Of a DNA stretch of 64,000 nt, positions 35,385 to 44,723 are shown one piece after another. A model generated the notes under the pieces. It did no database searches and was not told the origin of the DNA. It saw only the letters and a list, made by a program, of their open reading frames with translations. Source of the DNA: a virus; IMG/VR virus record IMGVR_UViG_3300026382_000012, positions 1 to 64,000 of that record; one strand, written 5' to 3'. The number at the start of each line of letters is the position of its first letter. The stretch's first letter is position 1. The position numbers and the translations under genes are program-made.

Positions 35385-36431
35385 TTAAAGTATTTTTTGC
35401 ATTTGATGCATTTTCTGTTTTTGTATTTTAGTTTTCTGTTTAAATGAATCAATAAGCGTTTTACTTAACTTTTCAAAAACAGGATAAGGCAGGTTAATAA
35501 ATTCATTAAATGATGTAAAATGATTTTCTGATACTGTATATAATGTTTCAAATAGACTAATATACTCATTTAGATATGATTCTTGTTTAGTTTTATGTTC
35601 AGTAATATTAATAAATTCTAATAGTGGTGATAATGATAATAGTATTGTGTTTTTACAATGAGGGCATTTTAATTCGTATCTATAATTAGGGCAGTATACT
35701 TTAATATTATTTTGGTAGAAAAATAAAAGTTGATTATAGATATTAGCGGGCAAATTAACAATTAACTCATATATTTCATCAGGCTTATCTAGTATTTCAT
35801 TTTTATTAGAATCATTATCCGTAGTCAATATAATCTGTTTTGTGTGTAATGTTAATTCAGTATGTATATCTAAAATAGATCCATATTTCTCTATATTATA
35901 GTTTATTGTTTCGGTAGTCAATCCGCGCACTTTTATAAGATATGTATATATATTTGGTATAAACATTATGAATTTAATGCTAGTTTGATTATCTATTTTA
36001 TATTCAAAATTGAAGTCGTATTCGAAATATGGTTTATTTTTATTCCATATTTTAATATTCTTTAGACTAATAAATTCTTTCAAGGAAATATCATATTTAA
36101 AGTTATTCTCGCAAATGGGGCATTTAATTGGTTTTTCATATGAATCATTTGTTTCGTATGTGCATAACGTATAAGTATATGCTATAGACTCTATTTCGTA
36201 ATATGAGACATAATATAAGAAATTTTCAAATGTTGAGAAATATTCTTTAAATTGCACAGGAATCAGATTAAAATTTTGATAGAATTTATGTAAAATAAAC
36301 TGTAATTTCATTGAGAATGATAAATTATTTGCCGACCTTATCTCAATTAGATCTTTTATTTTTAAAGATGGGGCGCCTATTTCGGCCCCCAATATATTAA
36401 AGATAACAGTAGACGTATTATATTCTAGCAT
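35385..36431 (-). CDS. Zinc-ribbon baseplate-module protein A, 348 aa
   Basis: Two CxxC pairs: CPICENNF near residue 98 and CPHCKNTIL near residue 258. The gene at 36464 has the same spacing (CPYC ... CPEC), so the two are paralogues. Each pair of knuckles could complete one zinc site. The place upstream of gp25 suggests hub or baseplate assembly factors, comparable in location to T4 gp26/gp51, but this is inference. Confidence 0.65.
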   Translation of the reverse strand: MLEYNTSTVIFNILGAEIGAPSLKIKDLIEIRSANNLSFSMKLQFILHKFYQNFNLIPVQFKEYFSTFENFLYYVSYYEIESIAYTYTLCTYETNDSYEKPIKCPICENNFKYDISLKEFISLKNIKIWNKNKPYFEYDFNFEYKIDNQTSIKFIMFIPNIYTYLIKVRGLTTETINYNIEKYGSILDIHTELTLHTKQIILTTDNDSNKNEILDKPDEIYELIVNLPANIYNQLLFFYQNNIKVYCPNYRYELKCPHCKNTILLSLSPLLEFINITEHKTKQESYLNEYISLFETLYTVSENHFTSFNEFINLPYPVFEKLSKTLIDSFKQKTKIQKQKMHQMQKIL

Positions 36432-36463
36432 ATTAAATTACCTACATATTACTTACGATCTAT

Positions 36464-37372
36464 TTACATTAATACTCTTGTGATGAATTCAAAAATCGGA
36501 TGATAGAATATTTCCGTTTCTTTTTCACATTCTGGGCATTTAATCTTATATGCATAGTTAGGAATATATTTAGTAAATTCATCATTAAATCTATTTAATA
36601 CTTCTTCAATAATATTTTCGGGCAAAGATTCTAATACAATTTTAATATCATACATATTATCAAGTATGGTTTTATTTTCACCTTCGGGTTTATCTTTCTC
36701 AATAATTTCCATTGTATTGGTAATAAACAAACATCTTTCTACATTAGATGATGTTAATGTATATAATGGCAAATTGGTTCTTTCATTAACTGACGTTTCA
36801 TTCAAAATCTTTTTAGAAATTGCTATTTCATGATAAAGCGTTGCGATTTTAGTATTAAAAACAATATCAATATTATCATCAAGTTGTAGGCTAATAGTAT
36901 AAACATAATCAGTAAACGGTTTTTCTTTATCCCATGTTTTAGAAGTATTTTCAAAATTGGAATATGGTAATTTATCTATTTTATTAGTCGCCTCGCAATA
37001 TGGACATACAAATTCATAATCCTTCATATATTCAAATGTAGCTATATTCAATGCATGGAATAACGCAATAACATCAAATATAGATTCTGATTTTAAAAAT
37101 TTTTCAAATGTGATTATCTTGCTTTCATCTTCCTCGTTAACATTTTTACCTTCTAGTATATGGCTATATATAGTGAAATATAATTTTTCAGTAATTTTAG
37201 ATTCGGGCTTTCTAGGATTGATTATCTGTTTTAATTCTTGCTCATCTTTACCTTTCAATGGAGTAATGGTATATTCATGTAAAGATATTGGTGTCTTAAT
37301 TTTAGTATTTTTTGATTCAATTGATTTGTTAATGATGTTTAATACGCGCGATACTTTACCAATAGAAGACAT
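36464..37372 (-). CDS. Zinc-ribbon baseplate-module protein B, 302 aa
   Basis: CPYCEATNKI near residue 124 and CPECEKETEIFYHP near residue 284, with IxVLESLPENIIEEVLNRFN between them. The matching block in the 348-aa neighbour reads YELIVNLPANIYNQLLFFYQ followed by NYRYELKCPHC, a clear paralogue relation. AGGAGG lies 7 bases before the ATG. It is the first gene of the minus-strand tail operon. Confidence 0.65.
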   Translation of the reverse strand: MSSIGKVSRVLNIINKSIESKNTKIKTPISLHEYTITPLKGKDEQELKQIINPRKPESKITEKLYFTIYSHILEGKNVNEEDESKIITFEKFLKSESIFDVIALFHALNIATFEYMKDYEFVCPYCEATNKIDKLPYSNFENTSKTWDKEKPFTDYVYTISLQLDDNIDIVFNTKIATLYHEIAISKKILNETSVNERTNLPLYTLTSSNVERCLFITNTMEIIEKDKPEGENKTILDNMYDIKIVLESLPENIIEEVLNRFNDEFTKYIPNYAYKIKCPECEKETEIFYHPIFEFITRVLM

Positions 37373-37415
37373 AAATTACCTCCTAATATATACAAGTTAG
37401 TTTTTTAATTTATTC

Positions 37416-37428
37416 ATATAGATATTAT
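37416..37428 (+). promoter_or_regulatory. Candidate phage promoter, ATATAGATATTAT
   Basis: Exact 13-mer in the 86-base divergent region between the minus-strand tail operon and a plus-strand gene, 30 bases before that gene's ATG. Confidence 0.55.
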
Positions 37429-37458
37429 AATTAGAACCATTTTATTGGAGGTTAGATA

Positions 37459-37836
37459 ATGTACAAATATATTATACTTTGGTATTACGACCCAGAAACA
37501 GGAAAACCTGTTTTTAGAGCAGGTGTTGAAATCAATATGGATAAATATGAAACTGGCCTCAATAAATTAAAATTATATACATTACAATTCGGTCAAAATA
37601 TGCATGAATTATTATCTGATGAATCAATAAAAGAAACTTTATTAAGTGATAAAGACATTAAATATGTTATTGATATAACAGAAACATTAATAATGCTTAA
37701 ACTAATAAAAACCATTCAATGCACAAAAGAAACAATATTCGATGTAGATGAGTCATTAGGAAAAAATTGGAAAGAGATGATGCAAGAAAACTTTGAATAC
37801 TTTTACAATTTATTATCTAAATATGAAAATCTTTAG
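37459..37836 (+). CDS. Unknown protein, 125 aa
   Basis: Starts MYKYIILWYYDPETGKPVFRAGVEINMDKYE, then is helical. It is a lone plus-strand gene between minus-strand genes with its own promoter motif and GGAGG 7 bases before the ATG. Family not recognised. Confidence 0.65.
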   Translation: MYKYIILWYYDPETGKPVFRAGVEINMDKYETGLNKLKLYTLQFGQNMHELLSDESIKETLLSDKDIKYVIDITETLIMLKLIKTIQCTKETIFDVDESLGKNWKEMMQENFEYFYNLLSKYENL

Positions 37837-37862
37837 TATATAACTATAGCTATAACCTTAAA

Positions 37863-39110
37863 TTAACAATACAATTCATAAAGAAATGTTCGACCGTATT
37901 TTTTATTGACACCAAAAAATGTCTGTGATGGTTTTGAGATTAGATTTTTATTGAAAGAATATTCATCTATGCCTTTTAATGAACCATTAACTATTATGCC
38001 ACCTAAAGGTCTATTAATAGTTAATGGTTGATGAAAATGCCCAATACAAACATAATGCACAGGCATATTATAAGAAGATAGCATTAGTTCTTGTTTATTA
38101 GTATAATCTCTTAACATACCGTAATATGGTATAGAATTCCAAATCCTAATATTATCGCCGTGACTGAATACTATATTATGATCTTGAATTGTGACGAAAA
38201 TAAAGTTAGATTTAGGTATAAAGGATTTAAATTTGGGCTTATTAGGAATTTTATCCTGATTAAATAATATTGAAATTTCTCTTTCGGTTATTTTATAAAC
38301 TAAATAATCATAGGAAGATGATGGATCTTTATATTCTTTTTTCTTTGTGGTACGCCCATGGTTTCCAGGAACACCATAGAAATAAATTTCATCAAAATAA
38401 TTGGATATGGTTAGAATAAATGAAGTTAATAATGTAGATGTATATAATATTTGATCTGCTATATTTAATGAATTAGTTTTATCTAATTCATCATGTAGAT
38501 TATTACCAGATATCATATCACCTAAACAAACAATATGAATTCTTTTAATAGTTGAAATATTTCTATGAAGCATAGTTAATTCTATTATTTTATTTGTTAT
38601 TTTTTCTAATCTTTCGCGCGCGATTTCCTCATTATACTCATTTAAATATCCAACTACTTCAGGATTAACAGTTTCACCTATATGCCAATCAGATAATAAT
38701 ATTACTACATCTTCTTCATCTTTATTAATATCAATATCTATATTTTTTGTATTGCTTATATAGATATTATTATTTTGAATATGAAATGGCTCTATTTGTT
38801 GTATATATTTCTCAATATTATTATTGATAAGGTTTAAAATATCATCATTATGTGATTTCTGTTTAGCTAGATTATTATATTTAGTTAATAATGATTTGTA
38901 TTTGGATTCGTAATTTTTATATTTGGAATATATTTCCTCAAATGTACCGTTATACTCTTTAAATAAATTTGCTAATTGACGTACTAGCTTAGCATAATAT
39001 ATTGATATATTATACTGTTTAGAAATTTTATGTGCGCCGATATGTTTATTAGTTTGTTGTTCTTTTTTATAAATCTCAGTAGCAATATGGTATAATTCGT
39101 TGATGTTCAT
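37863..39110 (-). CDS. Calcineurin-like metallophosphoesterase with N-terminal helix-turn-helix
   Basis: 415 aa. Metal-binding motifs appear in order: LLSDWHIGE (D141, H143), LGDMISGNNLH, GVPGNHGR, VFSHGD and IGHFHQP, the full set of the calcineurin-like superfamily. Residues 1-60 contain a helix-turn-helix-like stretch (GAHKISKQYNISIYYAKLVRQ), followed by a coiled coil to about residue 105. Such phage enzymes act as nucleases or phosphatases on nucleic acids; a DNA processing role is likely. It is minus-strand, convergent with the small gene at 37459, and overlaps no other gene. Confidence 0.85.
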   Translation of the reverse strand: MNINELYHIATEIYKKEQQTNKHIGAHKISKQYNISIYYAKLVRQLANLFKEYNGTFEEIYSKYKNYESKYKSLLTKYNNLAKQKSHNDDILNLINNNIEKYIQQIEPFHIQNNNIYISNTKNIDIDINKDEEDVVILLSDWHIGETVNPEVVGYLNEYNEEIARERLEKITNKIIELTMLHRNISTIKRIHIVCLGDMISGNNLHDELDKTNSLNIADQILYTSTLLTSFILTISNYFDEIYFYGVPGNHGRTTKKKEYKDPSSSYDYLVYKITEREISILFNQDKIPNKPKFKSFIPKSNFIFVTIQDHNIVFSHGDNIRIWNSIPYYGMLRDYTNKQELMLSSYNMPVHYVCIGHFHQPLTINRPLGGIIVNGSLKGIDEYSFNKNLISKPSQTFFGVNKKYGRTFLYELYC

Positions 39111-39123
39111 ATATAAACTCCTA

Positions 39124-39139
39124 AACTACTTTAAAGGAG
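39124..39139 (+). promoter_or_regulatory. Extended RBS element opening the accessory block
   Basis: AACTACTTTAAAGGAG just after the divergent phosphoesterase start. It fixes the next start at ATG 39145, 5 bases away, rather than at an ATG at 39100 inside the opposite gene. Confidence 0.6.
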
Positions 39140-39144
39140 ACATA

Positions 39145-39906
39145 ATGGTTAAGTTTTGTTGTAAGAAAAACGAAAAGTTTATGCTGTCAGAACATGAAGT
39201 AATAAACCTAATTAACAAATATATTCATAATATGGTTGTATATATATTAAAGGCAACTATAGATTTTGATAGAATGGTTACACTAGAATTTGTTATGGAT
39301 AATAAGTATTTATCAAATACAGTAATAGTTAATATTAATATGTTAATTGATAAAGAGACGATAAATTCTAAAGATGTATATAATACAATAGAGAAATCCC
39401 TATATAAAATTACGCGGTTTGATTTTGAACATATTTATGATAGAATAAATGTTCAAGACTATGGTTTAAAGATTGATGAGTTTTTTATTCCGAATGATGT
39501 ATTTAGTCTTATTGACTTTAATTCAAAATTTTACGTCAATGAAAGTATATATTCTATGTTATTGGTGCCGCCGCAATATATAGACGATTTTATAACAGAA
39601 TCGGAAATAGACGATATACATGATAATCTTATCTTATTGATAGATGAGATCGAAGATGTAATTGACGTTTGGAAATATCCTATTACTATTGTTTTATCCG
39701 GACATAATACTTACATATGCAGCAATACATTACGTATTGAAAAAATACCAATCTCTACACATAAGCTAAAAGATATATTATCTAACAAAGAATGGAATGA
39801 AGAGAAATTTAAATTAGTTGATTTCTTACTTAAACATCTGTATGGATTATATGATAAAGATATAAGAGATGTGGCCATGAATAAGTTAAAACTGCAAATA
39901 CTATAG
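39145..39906 (+). CDS. Unknown protein, 253 aa, small-protein family
   Basis: MVKFCCKKNEKF start; the C-terminal part has the family layout (YPITIVLSGHNTYICSNTLRI hairpin, helices, hydrophobic end LKLQIL). It is the first gene of the plus-strand accessory block and is divergent from the phosphoesterase. No catalytic motif is seen. Confidence 0.62.
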   Translation: MVKFCCKKNEKFMLSEHEVINLINKYIHNMVVYILKATIDFDRMVTLEFVMDNKYLSNTVIVNINMLIDKETINSKDVYNTIEKSLYKITRFDFEHIYDRINVQDYGLKIDEFFIPNDVFSLIDFNSKFYVNESIYSMLLVPPQYIDDFITESEIDDIHDNLILLIDEIEDVIDVWKYPITIVLSGHNTYICSNTLRIEKIPISTHKLKDILSNKEWNEEKFKLVDFLLKHLYGLYDKDIRDVAMNKLKLQIL

Positions 39907-39927
39907 AACTACTTAAAGAGAGGAGCG

Positions 39928-40416
39928 ATGTTAGTTTATGCAACAATTAATAAAAAATATTCCACGTTTATAGAATCTAGAAAAATGAAAAAATTTATAG
40001 ACAAAATTATTGATTTATTCAATAACAATGTATGCATTAACCTTACTGCATACGGATTTATAGACATCGAAATTTACAGAATATTAACTAGAGATAAAGA
40101 TAAAGAGAAGTTATTAATATTGGATATTGAGTTAAAACATATATTTAGTTTCATTTTAGAAATGACTAATACTCAAGAAAATTGGAATAAGCTATTTAAG
40201 CTGACTAAAAATCCTACCAAGATAGTTAAATACGAATACATCTATAAAAGATTATCTAAAGAATCTCAATTTATTTATTTTGATTCAGAATTGTTGAAAT
40301 TATTTGATCGCCCTATACCATTATTCAACTTAGAAATATTAGAATTATTCGATCGCGCAGTTTCATTAAATGAAATAAAACAAAACATAAATAAAGCGAG
40401 AAAAACATGTACGTAG
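39928..40416 (+). CDS. Unknown protein, 162 aa
   Basis: Short helical protein with LTAYGFIDIEIYRILTRDKDK near residue 40. A repeated motif, LLKLFDRPIPLFNLEILELFDRAVSL, appears at the C-terminus, where the LFDR unit occurs twice. It overlaps the next gene by 10 bases. The RBS is a variant element (AACTACTTAAAGAGAGGAG). Confidence 0.6.
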   Translation: MLVYATINKKYSTFIESRKMKKFIDKIIDLFNNNVCINLTAYGFIDIEIYRILTRDKDKEKLLILDIELKHIFSFILEMTNTQENWNKLFKLTKNPTKIVKYEYIYKRLSKESQFIYFDSELLKLFDRPIPLFNLEILELFDRAVSLNEIKQNINKARKTCT

Positions 40417-41159
40417 TAAAGACAAGAAACGATACTTATATTTTAGAAACTAAAAAAGAATTATTATCATTTCTAAAAAAGAACATAAGTAGATTTGAAT
40501 ATATTACAATTGAATATTTATTCGGCATTATGCTAGAAATACTTAATAACACCATAAATTCAGAAGTAATTGATATTTTGTTAAAAATGAGTGAATATAG
40601 CGCAGTAAATAATATTGCATTATATCGTAATAATGAATTGGCTATCAATAATTTAGTTTTTGAAAAATGGAGTATTGATAGTCTCCGCAAGCTTCTTAAA
40701 TATCTTAAACTCGATTACTATGATCCAAAAAAGATTTTTCAACTTGATTGGAAATTTATATTTAGAGATTTGAAAGATCTACTTAATTTCTTAGAGGATT
40801 CATATCTATGTGTTTCAAATACTAATAATAATCATTACATAATCGATCTAAGAAAACATATATCTGAAGATAGTATAATTAGTGTAAATAGTGATACATT
40901 CAAAATTCAAGAAATTGTCTATGGTGAAAAATGGAAAATTATACTCGATGAATTTGGTACGGAGTATTTTTATATAATCGGCGGGCGCGATGATTTTCTA
41001 AACAAAATATCAACACTCCTATGTTCTATACAAAAATTTAATCTAGATATAGTTAAAAAACATATTATTAAATATCTAGCAAAGCAACAAAAAAATACAT
41101 TTACAATTGATATTCTTGATGAGCTTAGTAACTATATTAATATTGTTATGAAATTCTAA
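40407..41159 (+). CDS. Unknown protein, 250 aa, small-protein family
   Basis: Starts MYVVKTRNDTYILETKKELLSFL, a pattern (short hairpin then helix) shared with the 41491 and 42331 products. It has helical middle segments and a W-rich central part (FEKWSIDSL, LDWKFIFRDL). It ends NIVMKF next to the RBS of a membrane-protein gene. Function unknown. Confidence 0.62.
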   Translation: MYVVKTRNDTYILETKKELLSFLKKNISRFEYITIEYLFGIMLEILNNTINSEVIDILLKMSEYSAVNNIALYRNNELAINNLVFEKWSIDSLRKLLKYLKLDYYDPKKIFQLDWKFIFRDLKDLLNFLEDSYLCVSNTNNNHYIIDLRKHISEDSIISVNSDTFKIQEIVYGEKWKIILDEFGTEYFYIIGGRDDFLNKISTLLCSIQKFNLDIVKKHIIKYLAKQQKNTFTIDILDELSNYINIVMKF

Positions 41160-41181
41160 CTACTTTAAAGGGGGCGTAAAA

Positions 41182-41481
41182 ATGATTACAGCGTTTATTG
41201 AATTGTTTATTATTGTCAACCTTATCTCATTCGTAGTAACACTTATATTAGAAATAATAGATTACTTACAAAAAGATAAAACAGATAAAGAAGCAATTAA
41301 ATTTGATGAAATTATGAAATATACAGCTAATATTACTAGATGTATTAGTTTTAATAACGAAATTTTAAATAGCATATTAAGAGGTATTGCTGTATTTGTG
41401 TGTCTCTTAATTACGCCCGGAATACTAATTGGTAGTAAATTGGCTAATGCAGTTTACAATAATATGAGTAAAACCAAATAG
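41182..41481 (+). CDS. Small membrane protein, 99 aa
   Basis: Two hydrophobic segments, near residues 4-24 (AFIELFIIVNLISFVVTLIL) and 67-86 (GIAVFVCLLITPGILIGSKL), separated by a charged linker. Probably a two-pass inner-membrane protein; no family recognised. RBS variant AACTACTTTAAAGGGGG. Confidence 0.62.
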   Translation: MITAFIELFIIVNLISFVVTLILEIIDYLQKDKTDKEAIKFDEIMKYTANITRCISFNNEILNSILRGIAVFVCLLITPGILIGSKLANAVYNNMSKTK

Positions 41482-41490
41482 GAACACGGT

Positions 41491-42300
41491 ATGTTCGTCA
41501 TAAATAATTTAGATAATTTAATAATAGAGACAAATAACAAACATGCATTATTAAAAATATTAAATAAAATTTTTAATTCTGATTCGATTATTATTAAAGA
41601 TAAAAAGAGAAGATACTACATAAATAATGTTAATCATAAAACTATTAAAGTACTAGAAAAAATATTGGATATCAGATTTAATTTTGAGAACGATATTGAT
41701 ATTTTGGAGATTACAGATAATCTTACATTATTGAAGATAAATCCCATTTGTAATTTTATCATTGATAATTACTTTATAAACAATTTCGATAAAATTTCAA
41801 ATGAAGATATAACCAATTGTCTAAATAATATTGTTAATAGTCAATATGTAACGCCGACGATTTACATTAAAGACATAGTAAAATATACTAGAATAGAAAA
41901 TAAATTAATTGGTAAAAAAGATTATAGCAAAGACTTATATGTAATTTATACAACAAATGATCCCGATATTCTTACATTCATTATAAAATGCATCACAAAA
42001 CATCACCTGAATATAGAAGAATTTATATTTGATCATTATGTATATGCAAATAAAATAATCTTTACAAAATCTATTTTCGAATATTACATCAAACGAGATA
42101 AAAATAATATGCTGAGGCTTCTAAAATACCCAAATATCATTAAACGATACAATAACCAAAAATTTGTGATTAAGATGCGTGATATATTTCCAGTTATGCT
42201 TTTTAATACTATTATGCCGCCGCAATATTGTATAGGAATAATAGATAGCAAAGAAAAATATACAGAAATTATTAACTACTTAAACATAAGTCGTCTATAA
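41491..42300 (+). CDS. Unknown protein, 269 aa, paralogue of the next gene
   Basis: Shares with the 42331 product the blocks SQYVTPTIYIKDI (there ESYVTPVIYISDI), EEFIFDHYVYANKIIF (EEFIFNHYVYLNGIIF) and PPQYCIGIIDSKEKY (PLKYTIGIIDNMEKY). The pair is a tandem duplication. There is no cofactor or catalytic motif; conserved aromatic and acidic residues suggest a binding protein. Confidence 0.66.
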   Translation: MFVINNLDNLIIETNNKHALLKILNKIFNSDSIIIKDKKRRYYINNVNHKTIKVLEKILDIRFNFENDIDILEITDNLTLLKINPICNFIIDNYFINNFDKISNEDITNCLNNIVNSQYVTPTIYIKDIVKYTRIENKLIGKKDYSKDLYVIYTTNDPDILTFIIKCITKHHLNIEEFIFDHYVYANKIIFTKSIFEYYIKRDKNNMLRLLKYPNIIKRYNNQKFVIKMRDIFPVMLFNTIMPPQYCIGIIDSKEKYTEIINYLNISRL

Positions 42301-42330
42301 AATCTAAAAACTACTTCAAAGGAGTACGAA

Positions 42331-43194
42331 ATGTACCAAATAATTACAACTAACGGAAAACAAACAAACTGCATAGCCATTGAAAATAAAGAAGATTTAT
42401 ATAAATTACTACATACCTTAACAATTAGTTCATATCAAATAAAAGACTTAAAACAAAATATAACATGTTACATCTGCAATGTTAATGTAGTTAAAACAGA
42501 TTACACAATCAAAATATTAGATAAAATATTTCAAGATACCAAGTTAAGTAGTAAATATAAACTATTCAGACTAGGACATGTCGATCAATATACATTTCTT
42601 GATATTATAGATGAAAAGTATAGTCATGAATATATATGCACAATAGACAGTTTGTATAATTGGAAAATGAGATTTATTATCGATGAAGAATTCTTTAATA
42701 AGGATACAATAGCAGAATATATTTACAAAATAGATGAAGAATCCTATGTAACACCAGTCATTTATATTAGCGATATAGAAAAATATATTGACTCCAGCAG
42801 TAAAATGGTATTAGATGATAAAGTTATATACGCCGCTAATAATATCAGCATTATTAAAAATTTGATAAAATTAAAATATGATAAAGTTAAGCGGCTTTAC
42901 TTGGAAGAATTCATATTTAATCATTATGTATATTTGAACGGGATAATATTTGCTAAAGATTTCTTTGAAGATATCATAATAAATGAAAATGCGCTAGATG
43001 ATCTAAAGATGATATTAACTTGTGCTAAAGATATTAAGAAATACTTTGATCAAAATAATATAGTTGTTACTACTAATATCGCGCCGGTTTTCTTCTTTTC
43101 AGCACTTAAACCACTAAAATATACTATTGGTATAATAGATAACATGGAAAAATATAATCAGTTAATCAATCACGCAAAACTAAGAATGCTATAA
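42331..43194 (+). CDS. Unknown protein, 287 aa, paralogue of the previous gene
   Basis: Aligns along most of its length with the 41491 product and has about 18 extra residues. Begins MYQIITTNGKQTNCIAIENKEDLYKLL, a hairpin-helix start like that of the 40407 product. RBS variant AACTACTTCAAAGGAG. It is followed by a 157-base gap holding a candidate promoter and otherwise no supported gene. Confidence 0.66.
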   Translation: MYQIITTNGKQTNCIAIENKEDLYKLLHTLTISSYQIKDLKQNITCYICNVNVVKTDYTIKILDKIFQDTKLSSKYKLFRLGHVDQYTFLDIIDEKYSHEYICTIDSLYNWKMRFIIDEEFFNKDTIAEYIYKIDEESYVTPVIYISDIEKYIDSSSKMVLDDKVIYAANNISIIKNLIKLKYDKVKRLYLEEFIFNHYVYLNGIIFAKDFFEDIIINENALDDLKMILTCAKDIKKYFDQNNIVVTTNIAPVFFFSALKPLKYTIGIIDNMEKYNQLINHAKLRML

Positions 43195-43209
43195 AATTAT
43201 CCAGCTTTC

Positions 43210-43222
43210 ATATAGATATTAT
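43210..43222 (+). promoter_or_regulatory. Candidate phage promoter, ATATAGATATTAT
   Basis: Exact 13-mer, 129 bases before the ATG at 43352, giving the longest leader among the copies. The leader also holds a GGGAGG followed by an 8-codon TTG ORF, possibly a leader peptide. Confidence 0.5.
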
Positions 43223-43351
43223 TTAGAAAAAATATAAGGGAGGTCACGTTGGCAGGTATAATCTTCTTGAGGTAAATTGTGACTGTCTATAAACAATAAA
43301 TGTTATATCTTATCCTATCTTATTTTTACAAACTACTTTAAGGAGGTTAAA

Positions 43352-43879
43352 ATGAAAAAGTACAAGGTTTTGATTGAGTTTAACAGGTATAATGAAGAAG
43401 GCAAATTTGAAGGGCATTCCAATAAATTACTTATTGTGGAAGCAAATGATATTGATGAAATTGATGAAGATTTTATTAGAGAAAATCTTGGATTTGAATT
43501 TGATTTTGATATAGTTATAGTATGCGAATATGATAAATATACTGATGATGAAATTTATGATATTTATTTCGATTTGTGTATGTGTACAAGATTTTATGAG
43601 AAATATGATAAGCCGATTGTTTATAAGAAAAATTCAATTGGATATTATTTGAAACCGGGTGCGTTAAAGAATATAGAGCCCGATATGATTATCATATATG
43701 TTAATGATAGAATTAAGATAGTCAATCCAAATATGACGTTCTCTGAATTGGATAGATATATTCAAAAGAAATTCAATGATGAAATGAAAGATATTAAAAT
43801 CTATTACGTATTCAATAAAAATGTTGAGTCTGATGATGATATTATATGTATTGATGAATGGGCTAGATATGTAAATTAA
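43352..43879 (+). CDS. Acidic protein, 175 aa, unknown
   Basis: Very rich in Asp and Glu (for example EANDIDEIDEDFIREN and VESDDDIICIDEW), with tyrosine-rich strands. It shares style with the 14026 product, where VIEDDKIKVFNPN parallels the YVNDRIKIVNPN segment here, so the two are probably related. AACTACTTTAAGGAGG lies 5 bases before the ATG. A nucleic-acid mimic is possible. Confidence 0.65.
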   Translation: MKKYKVLIEFNRYNEEGKFEGHSNKLLIVEANDIDEIDEDFIRENLGFEFDFDIVIVCEYDKYTDDEIYDIYFDLCMCTRFYEKYDKPIVYKKNSIGYYLKPGALKNIEPDMIIIYVNDRIKIVNPNMTFSELDRYIQKKFNDEMKDIKIYYVFNKNVESDDDIICIDEWARYVN

Positions 43880-43880
43880 T

Positions 43881-43897
43881 TGGGGTTTCGTGCCCCA
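43881..43897 (+). terminator. Hairpin TGGGG / CCCCA
   Basis: 5-bp stem with a 7-base loop (TTTCGTG) directly after the 43352 gene, followed by TTTCTTTCTT. A plausible intrinsic terminator ending this unit before the next promoter-like site at 43926. Confidence 0.6.
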
Positions 43898-43925
43898 TTT
43901 CTTTCTTAATATTTTTAGAGGATAG

Positions 43926-43938
43926 ATATAGATATTGT
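43926..43938 (+). promoter_or_regulatory. Promoter-like 13-mer variant, ATATAGATATTGT
   Basis: Differs from the consensus by one base. It lies only 14 bases before the ATG at 43953, so the leader would be very short; it may be a weak or inactive copy. Confidence 0.35.
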
Positions 43939-43952
43939 TGGAAGGTGATAGA

Positions 43953-44714
43953 ATGACGAACAAACTTTCATTACTAAACGATAATTTATTCTTTAATAAT
44001 AATCAAATAGTCAAATCACAAAACCAAATATATGGCATTATTAAATTATTAGAATCAGTGCCCGGGGAAGTTATCCTACCAAATAAAAAATACATTAAAC
44101 TAATAAACACTATATATGGATATCATTATAAAACTAACTTAGATGTTGATGATCTAATAGAGCTAAGTGATTACATCGAATATAAAGCAAAAATGACTTC
44201 CTTATTAGAAACAATTGAATGCTATCCTAACATCATTTTTACACCAAATAATGTTATTATTAATCTAGAATATAACGAATCGATAGCATTTACAATAAAA
44301 ATTAGTCATTATTCAAATAAATCTAATAAATTAAATGTTATTCTTGAGGATGAACGTTTCGATGAATTTAGATGCAATTATTATAACATAAATATATATT
44401 GCTCATATCTAAACTATGAAATCGGCAAAGAATATTCTAGAAAAATTTATTCTAAGTTTAAAATATTAATTAATGCTTTTGAAGATCTAGATATCAGAAT
44501 TTCTGTATTATTATCAAAATCAATATTCTATGTACTAATTAAACATTTTGATGTAATAGGTTCGTTTGCGAGAGTTTTTGAATATGGTGATTTAGAAAAT
44601 AATAACTTTGAGCATAAGATGATTGAAATGTTGAGCGGGATAAAAAACAAAGATATTAAAGAATTAATTACAAATACGGCACGATTAAAACATCTTCAAT
44701 TAAAGCATTTTTAA
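43953..44714 (+). CDS. Unknown protein, 253 aa, small-protein family
   Basis: MTNKLSLLNDNLFFNNNQ start at ATG 43953, with GGAAGGTGAT before it; an upstream TTG at 43935 lies in the promoter-like site. Two strand-rich halves, then a helical end LKHLQLKHF. The last codons CATTTTTAAAGGAA form the next gene's ribosome site, a diverged version of the extended element. Confidence 0.62.
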   Translation: MTNKLSLLNDNLFFNNNQIVKSQNQIYGIIKLLESVPGEVILPNKKYIKLINTIYGYHYKTNLDVDDLIELSDYIEYKAKMTSLLETIECYPNIIFTPNNVIINLEYNESIAFTIKISHYSNKSNKLNVILEDERFDEFRCNYYNINIYCSYLNYEIGKEYSRKIYSKFKILINAFEDLDIRISVLLSKSIFYVLIKHFDVIGSFARVFEYGDLENNNFEHKMIEMLSGIKNKDIKELITNTARLKHLQLKHF

Positions 44715-44723
44715 AGGAATATC

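Noticed and set aside
38759-38770. TATAGATATTAT on the plus strand inside the phosphoesterase gene
   Set aside because: It lies in the middle of a convincing minus-strand coding sequence and about 375 bases from the next plus-strand gene, so chance or a minor internal promoter is more likely than a main one.
43250-43276. Eight-codon TTG ORF in the leader before 43352
   Set aside because: A GGGAGG is present, but the peptide is too short to support as a gene; kept only as a remark on the promoter entry.
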